DNA from: Halorubrum yunnanense
Lineage (GTDB): Archaea; Halobacteriota; Halobacteria; Halobacteriales; Haloferacaceae
Direction of reading: 5' to 3'
Assembly: GCF_026586675.1 (NCBI RefSeq)
Contig: NZ_JAODIX010000089.1
Coordinates: 1 to 37,648 of the forward strand
DNA length: 37,648 bases
A model generated the notes under the pieces. That model was not told the origin of the DNA and ran no database searches. It saw only the letters and a program-made list of their open reading frames with translations. Below are positions 1 to 7,723 of the stretch, in pieces; position 1 is the first letter of the stretch; the number at the start of each line of letters is the position of its first letter. Made by a program: the position numbers and the translations under genes.

Positions 1-69
1 CAGTCTCTGACACCGTGAAACCGTGAGTTATCGACCCTACCCCGACGCAGTCTTGCGTTCAACAAGGCA
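1..69. repeat. Left copy of window-terminal inverted repeat (probable IS edge)
   Basis: Positions 1-69 are the reverse complement of 37579-37647 with a single mismatch (position 57 against 37591). The inner end reads GCCTTGTTGAA outward from the unique DNA, a TGTTGAA-type end like that of the complete IS5-type element at 20331-21270. The simplest reading is that both ends of the window lie in inverted copies of the same IS. The transposase would lie outside the window, so the family is not proven. Confidence 0.8.
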
Positions 70-121
70 TGATCTCTTCAACCTGGTCGACTCGACGGTT
101 GATTTCTGAGTCTTTCGCCAT
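59..121 (-). pseudogene. xseB: xseB 5' fragment (exonuclease VII small subunit), cut by IS edge
   Basis: An ATG at 121-119 lies 3 nt after the xseA stop codon. The frame reads MAKDSEINRRVDQVEEIM and then runs into the terminal repeat, where it stops (Pro-Cys-stop, TGA at 59-61). The peptide resembles the start of haloarchaeal XseB, a small helical protein that joins XseA in exonuclease VII. Position directly behind xseA is the expected operon order. Only about 18 native codons remain, so the gene is dead here. Identification rests on context plus the helical VDQVEEI segment. Confidence 0.65.
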
Positions 122-124
122 TAC

Positions 125-1177
125 TCAGATCACCCCCAACCAGAGTGTGGTGATAAGCAGCAACAGCACCAGTAGTACAGCGATTGCGGCCTTGTAGTAG
201 ACGGGCGACAGACCCTCAGGAGTGGACGCCTCCTCAACGGCCTCGGCCAATTCCTGTTCGTGTTCGTGCTCCTGCTCAAAGGTCTCGTAGGCAGCTTCGA
301 GCTGTTGCTCCAACGGTTTGATTTCGCTGGCAAGAAAGTCATTCCGGGACTTCGCGATGTATTCGCCGGCGGCTGTCGGTGTGATCGCGGCCATATCCGC
401 TACCCGATCCGCGATCAGCCGGTCGTCAGTATGGCCAATTGCCGTGACGATCGGCGTGCTCGCGGTGAAGATCGCTTCCGCAACGCGCTCGGTGTTGAAC
501 GCCTGGAGGTTCGAATCGCTCCCACCGCCGCGGCCGACAATGATCGAATCGACGTCCTCGGAGCGGTCCAGATGGTGAATCCCGTTCGCGATAGACGTCG
601 GTGCCTCCGACCCCTGTACGGTCGCATCCTCAACTAAGATATCGACGCTGGGGTCCTGCTCGTGGATCGCGCTCTGGATGTCGTACCGGGCGTCTCCTCG
701 AAGGGACGTGACGACGCCGACACGCTCCGGGAACGCCGGCGGGCGCTGTTTCTGCTCGTCGTCGAACCAGCCACGCTCTTCGAGTTCGCTTCGCAGTCGC
801 TCGACGGCAGCCGCCTGGTCGCCGTCGCCGACGACGATCACCTCCCACGGTTTGAGGTCGATTTTCCCACCTTCGACCCAGTAGTCGATATCACCCTCGA
901 GGATGACTTCGGTCCCGTCCTCGAGGTCGGCGTCCATCTCCCGGTAACGGTTCGCCCAGATCATACAGGGAAGCTCAGCGTCACCGTCGGTGAGCGTGAA
1001 GTAGAGCGCCGTGCTGTTCTGGTGGAGGTCGGTGACCTCGCCAATACAGCAGACCCCGTTGAGAGCAGGCGTGTCCTGGACGACCGACGCGATCCGGTCG
1101 TTTAGCTGGGACACGCTAAGGACCTCTCTCGCATCGGGTTCGACCGCCTGCCGTTTGGTATCCGGTGGGTCCGCCAT
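125..1177 (-). CDS. xseA: Exodeoxyribonuclease VII large subunit
   Basis: A 350-residue XseA. Exonuclease VII degrades single-stranded DNA from both ends in repair and recombination. Residues about 20-115 form the N-terminal OB-fold (LSVSQLNDRIASVV, GEVTDLHQNSTALYFTL). The catalytic region contains the family signatures FPERVGVVTS, SIIVGRGGGS and TPIVTAIGHTDD. It is shorter than bacterial XseA (about 450 residues): the long C-terminal coiled coil is reduced to a charged helix (about 285-320), followed by a hydrophobic segment (about 326-349) that looks like a membrane anchor. The ATG at 1177 gives the expected N-terminus. Its partner xseB, 3 nt downstream, is truncated by an IS edge, so activity depends on an XseB encoded elsewhere. 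A truncated DUF1931 gene ends 76 nt upstream in the same direction. Confidence 0.93.
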   Translation of the reverse strand: MADPPDTKRQAVEPDAREVLSVSQLNDRIASVVQDTPALNGVCCIGEVTDLHQNSTALYFTLTDGDAELPCMIWANRYREMDADLEDGTEVILEGDIDYWVEGGKIDLKPWEVIVVGDGDQAAAVERLRSELEERGWFDDEQKQRPPAFPERVGVVTSLRGDARYDIQSAIHEQDPSVDILVEDATVQGSEAPTSIANGIHHLDRSEDVDSIIVGRGGGSDSNLQAFNTERVAEAIFTASTPIVTAIGHTDDRLIADRVADMAAITPTAAGEYIAKSRNDFLASEIKPLEQQLEAAYETFEQEHEHEQELAEAVEEASTPEGLSPVYYKAAIAVLLVLLLLITTLWLGVI

Positions 1178-1252
1178 CTCCGTTTCCTAACTTCTGAACA
1201 GGAACCTCAAAAAGCTACGTTTGAGTGGCGGGGTTGGCTGCGTTACGCAGGC

Positions 1253-1341
1253 CTACAGATCGCGGGGCTGGACCGTCTTCCGGTCGTTGGCCTCGGCACG
1301 CTCTGCGGCGTCATCGAGGAGTTCGGCGAGCTCTTCGTTGT
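1253..1341 (-). pseudogene. 3' fragment of DUF1931 histone-fold protein gene
   Basis: On the minus strand a frame ending at TAG 1253-1255 reads NEELAELLDD then AAERAEANDRKTVQPRDL. This matches the C-terminal helix and tail of haloarchaeal DUF1931 (histone-fold, NFYB-like) proteins, which end in RAEANDRKTVQPRDL. The 5' part is missing: native sequence stops where the 1342-1660 element begins, although an accidental ATG at 1375 keeps the frame open for 40 codons. The N-terminus is not found beyond the element either, implying a deletion as well as an insertion. Confidence 0.7.
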
Positions 1342-1660
1342 GCTCTGTTGAATCCGATAACGACGTGGGGATCATCTATTCACAGCTTCGGATTACTCTC
1401 GAATCCATCAGTGGTTCACTCAACTTCATCCACCAGTATCGGCTGTATAGGATGACTCCAGAAAACACCAAGCGAGAAATCACTAGGGACAGTTGTTCTT
1501 CCAGCTAAATCTATAGCCAATCCCGACGCCTTCTGCTTATTCAACAAATTAGACGGGACGAATTTGTCCGGCCGTTCCCGCCACTATCGACGATGGAGAG
1601 GCCTTCATTTCGTCAAATTACACGCCGGACATGTAACTCTCTGAGGATTTCAACAGAGCC
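1342..1660. mobile_element. Small non-coding element with IS-like terminal inverted repeats (MITE or IS remnant)
   Basis: The left end reads GCTCTGTTGAATCC (from 1342) and the right end, reverse-complemented from 1660, reads GGCTCTGTTGAAATCC: 11 identical bases, then TCC after a one-base gap. The 0.32 kb between has no convincing gene. It also holds a second IS-like motif (1525-1552, minus strand), TTGTTGAAT followed 9 nt later by GCGTCGGG, which echoes the window-terminal repeat. The element sits exactly where the DUF1931 gene is broken. The following 200 bases (1661-1864) are AT-rich and contain no gene that I can see. Confidence 0.5.
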
Positions 1661-1864
1661 ACGCGAATCTACATTAATGCTATCTACCGGCGAGAATCCG
1701 TTCTCAGAGCCATATTTTCGATCCCAACCGCGCAGAAAATAATATTAACAGACTAAAATAATTGTAATTTGTAGTCGGAAAATCGTCCAGTTTTATTTTC
1801 TAATGGCGACTGAGTTTCGAGAAACCTCTTGCCGGAGAGCGATTCTGACGGGAACATTCCCTAC

Positions 1865-3430
1865 TTAGCAGAGAAGCAAGTACAACCAATACGGAAGCTG
1901 GATGATACTCTCACCGAGGTCCTCAATCGGTTGGCTACCTCGCACTGTGTCTCCCGCGAGGAGGAATCCAACCGGAGCATCATACGCCTTCTTGAATTCT
2001 CGAACAGCTTCAAGTGACTCCTCACGCTCGCGTGACTGATATGCTAGTCCAATCGGGACAGGAGTCCCATCTATCTCGAAGACGAAGTCGACTTCTCCGT
2101 CCCGTCCGCGCCAGTACTGAACGGACGGTGTCGCGTCGTTGCCCTGAGTGGCGTTAATCCCGTAGGCGAATCGCATCGTGTGGTCGAACGCTGCGACCCG
2201 AGCGAGGTCGGCTTCACGGTCAAAATCATTCCGGACTGTTGCGGCGTCCCCGTCAGCCAGTGCTGTTACCAGGCCCGTATCTCGGAGATAAAGGCGCACT
2301 GACCGGGGACGACTATTGTTATACTCAGTGACCCCAGTCAACAGGTACAGCTCTGCCAGCGCAGGGAGGTAGCTATCGGCGATCGTCCGCCGGTCGACGT
2401 CGAACAGTTCGACGAGCTCCTGATACCGGAACGGTTCAGTCCCTCTGTTTCGGGCAGCAAGCGCACAAAGCCGTTCAAGATCGGCAATCGTCTGAATCGA
2501 TTCGAAACCCGGAACCTCCTGATAGAGCGCGTCTCGAACGTCCTCTCGCAGTCGCGCGTAGTCATCCTCAGTCAGATCGGCCGCAGATACGGTGGCGCCG
2601 TCAAGATCATAGCTGATGGTGCCGCCCATCGCGAGGTAGTCGACAACCTGTGATTGGATGCGTCGTTCGACGGCTGCCACTTTTTCGTACTTTTGACGCA
2701 GTTCTGCGACGAGAGACTCGGTCTCCCCACTCTCGAGTGCCGCTGGGAGGCTGTTTTCCCCAATCCGGAGTGAGGTAGGGCTCACGCGAGTATCATCTTC
2801 CTCAAGGTCTGGATACAGCGTGAAGAGGTAGTCCCGGAATTTCTCGGGGAGAATCGGCTGGATGTCGTAGTCGTCATCCGGCATCCCGATGCTTTCGAAC
2901 TCCCGTTTGACTTGGATACCGGCACTGGCAGTCACGACGATGTGTCGACCTGGGACATCCTCGAGCAATTCCGCGACCGGGCCACCCCATCCGTCGATAG
3001 TCGGCTTGTTCGGATGTTCGATTTGGTGGACATCGTCGATCAGGATGAAGTGCGGGTGGTCTGCCTCGATGCGGCCCAGAATCCGACTTTCGTAGTACCG
3101 GACCACACGCCGCAGCTGTTCGTCGGACTGGAGTTGGTAAAGCGGGTCCGCGTCGAATGGAAGATAGAGGAATCGTTCCGGATCGTCGCCAGCCTCAATG
3201 CGCTGATGAATGAATTGGTGGAGGAGCGTTGTTTTCCCGGCGCCCCGTCGTCCCACGAGACCGAGCAGTGGTTGGTCCTCGAACTGGCTTCCGGACTCGT
3301 CGGGTCGGGCGAGATGATAGAAGTCGCTCTTCTGTCGTGCGGGGAGTGAGAATGCCTCTGTTCCACGCTCCCACCACGGATTATGGTCGTGAAGCGCCCG
3401 GACGAGAGCGTCACCGGCGTCGATAGCCAT
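1865..3430 (-). CDS. AAA ATPase with DUF4143-type C-terminal domain
   Basis: A 521-residue P-loop ATPase of the AAA_14/DUF4143 group, a widespread but poorly characterised archaeal family. Visible are Walker A GRRGAGKT (residues 60-67), Walker B FILIDD with a following His (about 128-136), and a winged-helix-like middle (RYQELVELFDVDRRTIADSYLPAL). The C-terminal region contains QYWRGRDGEVDFVFEIDG, the PD-(D/E)XK-like strand typical of DUF4143. The start is set at ATG 3430 (MAIDAGDAL); an upstream alternative start would add 17 residues of unlikely sequence. It is divergent from the vWA gene across a 318-bp spacer, so it may share control with that cluster or be an independent stress or defence gene. 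No specific role can be assigned. Confidence 0.8.
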   Translation of the reverse strand: MAIDAGDALVRALHDHNPWWERGTEAFSLPARQKSDFYHLARPDESGSQFEDQPLLGLVGRRGAGKTTLLHQFIHQRIEAGDDPERFLYLPFDADPLYQLQSDEQLRRVVRYYESRILGRIEADHPHFILIDDVHQIEHPNKPTIDGWGGPVAELLEDVPGRHIVVTASAGIQVKREFESIGMPDDDYDIQPILPEKFRDYLFTLYPDLEEDDTRVSPTSLRIGENSLPAALESGETESLVAELRQKYEKVAAVERRIQSQVVDYLAMGGTISYDLDGATVSAADLTEDDYARLREDVRDALYQEVPGFESIQTIADLERLCALAARNRGTEPFRYQELVELFDVDRRTIADSYLPALAELYLLTGVTEYNNSRPRSVRLYLRDTGLVTALADGDAATVRNDFDREADLARVAAFDHTMRFAYGINATQGNDATPSVQYWRGRDGEVDFVFEIDGTPVPIGLAYQSREREESLEAVREFKKAYDAPVGFLLAGDTVRGSQPIEDLGESIIQLPYWLYLLLC

Positions 3431-3748
3431 GGGTTTGTTGACTAACCCACGACTCCCTTCGCAATGATTGTTTCGACACAATACTCGACAGCATAGCGGC
3501 TATTTCCTTCAAACAATCTCTCCTTTAGAGTAGTATATTCTCTCAATAGCGATTTAAAGAACACTGTAGTGAGTCTTTTTTCTCTAATATCTGCTCTATC
3601 CTGCTTATTGGCGAAGCATTTATCACATCTTGTCTCATAATGGTGGGTGTGAAAGTAGGAAAAGACACATCGTAATGGTGGTTACTCTCCTCAGCGATCC
3701 GGGGCGAGCGTCCACGCTGTCGTCAACCACCCGTTGGCTGTCCGGGGT
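3431..3748. promoter_or_regulatory. Divergent intergenic region with direct repeats
   Basis: This 318-bp AT-rich spacer separates the minus-strand AAA ATPase gene from the plus-strand cluster. A TATA-like TTTATC lies near 3620, about 125 nt before the vWA start, so a leader may exist. The 9-mer TAATGGTGG occurs twice as a direct repeat (3638-3646 and 3673-3681, spacing 35 nt), a possible operator. No gene is seen. Confidence 0.4.
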
Positions 3749-5863
3749 ATGACAGACCACACAGACACCATGGATACGATGTACGCGGACATAGCAGACG
3801 GGCAACGTCATGACATCGCAGTCGAATTCATCACCCGGAGAGCTATCGACTGCGACGGAAAACAGGTCCACCGGTTGCTGGTAGCCGATCAATCTGGTCG
3901 GCAGTTCACGGTACTCGTCACGCCTGACAGTGAGACACTCCTCGACCTGAAAACTGGAGCAACCCACCACATTTCGGGGCTCCTGGGCGCTGCTCCCGTC
4001 TCCGCAGCAAGCGGTAGTAGGGATGAATGCCCTGACTGCGGGGGAGCGCTTCGACAAGGACAGACTGTCGACGCGGTTGGATCTGCCGCCACGCGGGCGG
4101 CATCACAGCTCTCTCTCGAGGAGTCATTCGGAATCATCGATGCCGAGGCGACTATCCGTCGGGTTCGTGACGACCGGTCGCTCGTCGATGACTGGACGTC
4201 GATGGACAACGACGAGACGATTTCCCCACCCGACTACATATGTGAGTCCTGTGGGCGCCACGTCGACGCGTACGAACTTCGGGAGCCCGCTGAGGACGAT
4301 CGGATTCTCGAAAACCAGGTGATGGAGAGCGTATCTCAGGCACCGGCAAGCGCAAACTCTGCGAGTCAGGAGACAGTTGGACTCGCCGCTGGTGGGGCGA
4401 AAGACGTGGCCAACTTTCGGGAGAACCTCGCAAACGGGTATACGCCACAGCCGGAGGCGATCAGCGACGAGGGACTATTCTACGATTACCATTTCGAGAC
4501 AGGCACGCGGACCGAATCGGACGCCTTGTTCGCGCCGCGCTACGCGACCGCTGTGACCGATCACCCACTCAGTGGAGAGACTGAACGCTACCTATCGGTT
4601 GGACTGGATTCGACCCTCTCGGTTGATGAGTTCGAGCGGCCACGGCTGGATCTCGTCGCCGTCCTTGACGTCTCTGGGTCGATGGACAGCTCTTTCGACG
4701 CGTACTACTACGACGAACACGGGCACAAGCGCGAGGCTGAGGACGGCGCGGCAACAAAACTGGACGCGGCGACGCAGTCGCTGTGCGCGCTTACCGAGCA
4801 GCTCCACGACGAGGACCGGCTGGGCGTCGTCCTGTACAACCACCGCGCCCACGTCGCGAAGTCACTCCGCGATGTCGGAACCACGGACATGCCAGCGATA
4901 CGTCGCCATATCCGGGAGGTCGCTGCTGGCGGCAGTACGAATCTTGAGGACGGGTTCGAGGCAGCTGTCGATATGCTGGTCGACGGAGCGTCTGGACCGA
5001 ACGTTGAGCGTCGTGTCGTCTTCATGACCGACATGATGCCAAACACGGGGGCGACGGGAGAGAGCGAACTCACCCAGCTGTTCGCGGAGGCGGCTGTCGA
5101 GGGAGTTCACACGACGTTCATCGGCATGGGGTTAGACGCGAACGCGGAGCTCGCCGACACCTTGTCTGGCATTCGCGGAGCGAACCACTATTTCATCCAC
5201 TCGGCCACGGAGTTCGAGCGCCGGCTTGGTGAAGAGTTCGACTACATGGTCACTCCATTGGTGTATGACCTGAACCTCGATCTCGACGCAGATGGCTACG
5301 AGATCGAGGCGGTTCACGGCTCACCGTCTGCGGACGCCGCAACTGATCGCCTGATGCACGTCGGAACGCTGTTCCCTTCCACCAAACAGGATGGCGAGGC
5401 TCGCGGCGGCGTCATCCTCGTTCGCCTCAAACAGATGCGCTCAGACGCGGATCTCGATCTGGTCGCCTCATGGACGGAACGAGATGGTGGTGAGTACACT
5501 GAGCGGGTCACCGTCGACGTTCCCAACGAGTCTGATACGTACGCGCACAATGGCGTCCGAAAGGCTGTCGCCCTGGCGAGGTACGCTCGCGAACTCCGAA
5601 CGTGGGCAGCGGATCTCCACGACCGGGCCGATAACACGACTGGCGTCGACGACTGGTTTCTCACCGATCACCGCGGCGAGCACGAGCGCACGTCTGTGCC
5701 GCTGGTTGTTCCCGAGCGATATGCCGAGCGGTTCGACCAGCTTCGGCGTTACCTCGTAGACGAGATGGACACTGTCGGTGATGGGACGATGGAACAGGAG
5801 GTGGAACTCCTAGACCAGCTGTGCCAGCAGGCTCCCGCGACGTCAAATGAGGTGAGCGATTGA
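3749..5863 (+). CDS. von Willebrand A domain protein with split zinc ribbon
   Basis: A 704-residue protein, the first gene of the plus-strand cluster. Residues about 20-85 are beta-rich and could be a small OB-like or sandwich domain. Two CxxC pairs follow, CPDCGG (94-97) and CESCGR (165-168), forming a split zinc ribbon interrupted by about 65 residues. A vWA domain runs from about 298 to 480, with an intact MIDAS motif DVSGSM near 307 and the later threonine in AGGSTNLEDG. The C-terminal part is beta- then helix-rich. vWA proteins act as metal-dependent scaffolds, often with ATPases or in stress systems. The start is ATG 3749; a TTG 15 nt upstream is less likely. The stop overlaps the next start by 1 nt (TGATG), indicating translational coupling. 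Function within the cluster is unknown. Confidence 0.8.
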   Translation: MTDHTDTMDTMYADIADGQRHDIAVEFITRRAIDCDGKQVHRLLVADQSGRQFTVLVTPDSETLLDLKTGATHHISGLLGAAPVSAASGSRDECPDCGGALRQGQTVDAVGSAATRAASQLSLEESFGIIDAEATIRRVRDDRSLVDDWTSMDNDETISPPDYICESCGRHVDAYELREPAEDDRILENQVMESVSQAPASANSASQETVGLAAGGAKDVANFRENLANGYTPQPEAISDEGLFYDYHFETGTRTESDALFAPRYATAVTDHPLSGETERYLSVGLDSTLSVDEFERPRLDLVAVLDVSGSMDSSFDAYYYDEHGHKREAEDGAATKLDAATQSLCALTEQLHDEDRLGVVLYNHRAHVAKSLRDVGTTDMPAIRRHIREVAAGGSTNLEDGFEAAVDMLVDGASGPNVERRVVFMTDMMPNTGATGESELTQLFAEAAVEGVHTTFIGMGLDANAELADTLSGIRGANHYFIHSATEFERRLGEEFDYMVTPLVYDLNLDLDADGYEIEAVHGSPSADAATDRLMHVGTLFPSTKQDGEARGGVILVRLKQMRSDADLDLVASWTERDGGEYTERVTVDVPNESDTYAHNGVRKAVALARYARELRTWAADLHDRADNTTGVDDWFLTDHRGEHERTSVPLVVPERYAERFDQLRRYLVDEMDTVGDGTMEQEVELLDQLCQQAPATSNEVSD

Positions 5864-7638
5864 TGCTCGTGTTCGCGTTTGACCGTGACTGGACTGTTGA
5901 CGTGAATCCACATCCCCGCCAAGACGCCGTGCCGTTGGAGTGGGTGCGTCATCTCGCTCATGAGACGCCCCATGCGGTCTACGCCATTGGGAATCAAACG
6001 CTGGCTGAGGAGGCCGCAATACCGGGTGTTGTCGATATCGTCGGCCGCCATCGTGATGAGTGGGACGAGTGGATCGGCGAGAAGCAACCCACTGGTCGGT
6101 ATGAGCGGTTTCCGCTCCGTCGCGAGCGCCTGGCACTCATCGCCGATCTACACCCAGACGCGGTCGACTACATCGTCGTCGACGACCTTGATCTGAATGA
6201 CGTCGACGGGTGGGAGCACTATCACGCCTGGGAGTTCGTGCCGGCAGTCAAACAGGGCCAGATTCACCCAGACCTGCCGTGGGCTCGTGATCTCGAGGCT
6301 GACGGTGGGCTCCCAACCTCAGCCGGAATTATGCCGGCGGATGCGTCGTCGCTATCGTCGTTCCTCGACGAGCATGCCGATGCGGTTGGGTTTGAGATTA
6401 CGTACTTGGATGATGGTGTTGAGCGGACACGGCTGTGCCATACTGTTTCCATGGATGCCGTGGCACTCGAACGACCGTCCGCAGCGCCGGCGCTCCAGTG
6501 TACCCCGCTTGCGCCCGGTGATGACCAGTTCACTGTCCCCGTCGATAAAATTGAGCTGCTCTCTGTGGTTTTTCCCCTGCCGAGTTTGTACACCGCCGGC
6601 GGAGACACCCCTGCTGAGGAGGCAGTAGGACTCCGTCGCTTGGCCAATACACAGCCGGAGGAAGTCCGTATTTCATCGCTTCTCACGCTTTTGGACCGGG
6701 ACGACGGTGACATACGCCAGGATGAGAATGCGCTCCGAGCCCTGCGTCAGGTGGCCAAGGTTCGCCCCGCGGATTGTACGCCAGCAATTCCGATCCTCCA
6801 GACGCTATTGGATGATGGAGACCACCCCGCCCGGGCCGACATGTTAGCTACCCTCCGGACAATTGGGGATACCGATCCAGGGGCAATTGCTCCGCTCGCT
6901 GACGACCTCGTACCATGTCTCGATTCGAATATTGTTTCCATCCGACGGGAAGCAACCAGGTGCGTTGCTACAATCGCCGCTGAATACCCTGACGACGTGG
7001 TGGACGCGGTTCCGACACTCACAACGATCATTGAAGACGAGGCTGACGCACTGCCGTATGCGGTGTACGCACTGTCACGGATCACGCGCGAATATCCGGA
7101 CGCGGTGAAACCTGCTGCTGACTCACTCGGAGACGTCATCCTCGATGATTCGCTGTCCGACACCATCCGATTGAATGCGACTGCTGGACTCGGTCGCGTC
7201 GTTGGTGAATATCCGAGCATTGCCGTCGATATTGTCGACGATGTCGCGACCCTGCTTTCCGCTGAAGATCGCCAACTCCGAAATAACGCAATCGCGCTGA
7301 TTGGCGACGTAGCGATCATCCACAGCGATGTCGTTGAGCCGTATACGGAGGAGATATCTGAATTGTTGACCGTCGACGACACGTACACACGCGTCAACGC
7401 AAGTGGTGCGCTTAGCCGGGTTGCTGAAGACTTCCCGGACTCGGTTGCGAACGTCACGCCGACGTTTATCGAACTGCTGTCGGATGACGACCCACGGGTC
7501 CGTGAGAACGCCTGCTGGGCGCTCGGTTACCTTGCTGCTCAAGACGCGACTTCCACGCTAAAAGACCGTGCGCATGGCGACGAAAATGCTGATGTCCGCA
7601 CGAGGGCCTCCTGGGCTCTTGACCAGATCAACGGATGA
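5863..7638 (+). CDS. HAD-like N-terminal domain fused to HEAT repeats
   Basis: A 591-residue protein starting at ATG 5863, inside the stop codon of the vWA gene. The N-terminus reads LVFAFDRDWTVD, a DxDxT-type HAD phosphatase motif I. AIGNQTL resembles motif II, and VVDDLDLNDVDGW near residue 105 provides the acidic motif IV. This suggests a HAD-type phosphohydrolase or a degenerate relative. Residues about 250-590 are HEAT/armadillo-like helical repeats of 35-45 residues (for example SIRREATRCVATIAAEYPDD, RVRENACWALGYLAAQ), normally a protein-protein or nucleic-acid binding solenoid. The linker (about 130-250) is unassigned. It is likely a partner of the vWA protein. The HEAT assignment is solid, the HAD assignment moderate. 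Confidence 0.7.
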   Translation: MLVFAFDRDWTVDVNPHPRQDAVPLEWVRHLAHETPHAVYAIGNQTLAEEAAIPGVVDIVGRHRDEWDEWIGEKQPTGRYERFPLRRERLALIADLHPDAVDYIVVDDLDLNDVDGWEHYHAWEFVPAVKQGQIHPDLPWARDLEADGGLPTSAGIMPADASSLSSFLDEHADAVGFEITYLDDGVERTRLCHTVSMDAVALERPSAAPALQCTPLAPGDDQFTVPVDKIELLSVVFPLPSLYTAGGDTPAEEAVGLRRLANTQPEEVRISSLLTLLDRDDGDIRQDENALRALRQVAKVRPADCTPAIPILQTLLDDGDHPARADMLATLRTIGDTDPGAIAPLADDLVPCLDSNIVSIRREATRCVATIAAEYPDDVVDAVPTLTTIIEDEADALPYAVYALSRITREYPDAVKPAADSLGDVILDDSLSDTIRLNATAGLGRVVGEYPSIAVDIVDDVATLLSAEDRQLRNNAIALIGDVAIIHSDVVEPYTEEISELLTVDDTYTRVNASGALSRVAEDFPDSVANVTPTFIELLSDDDPRVRENACWALGYLAAQDATSTLKDRAHGDENADVRTRASWALDQING

Positions 7639-7723
7639 GGGTGGCCTTGAAATTCCGATCGTTGACTCGGTCGAAGGGGGCGCCCTGTGTAGAGTTATGT
7701 GACCAGGCAGATGTCGTAGTCCC

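Noticed and set aside
1221-1508. Plus-strand ORF of 95 codons
   Set aside because: It is antisense to the DUF1931 tail and crosses the end of the MITE-like element; the translation has no coherent domain.
1376-1520. Minus-strand peptide LEEQLSLVISRLVFSGVILY inside the 319-bp element
   Set aside because: It is a short open stretch without a start and with no recognisable transposase motif; not enough to call a gene.
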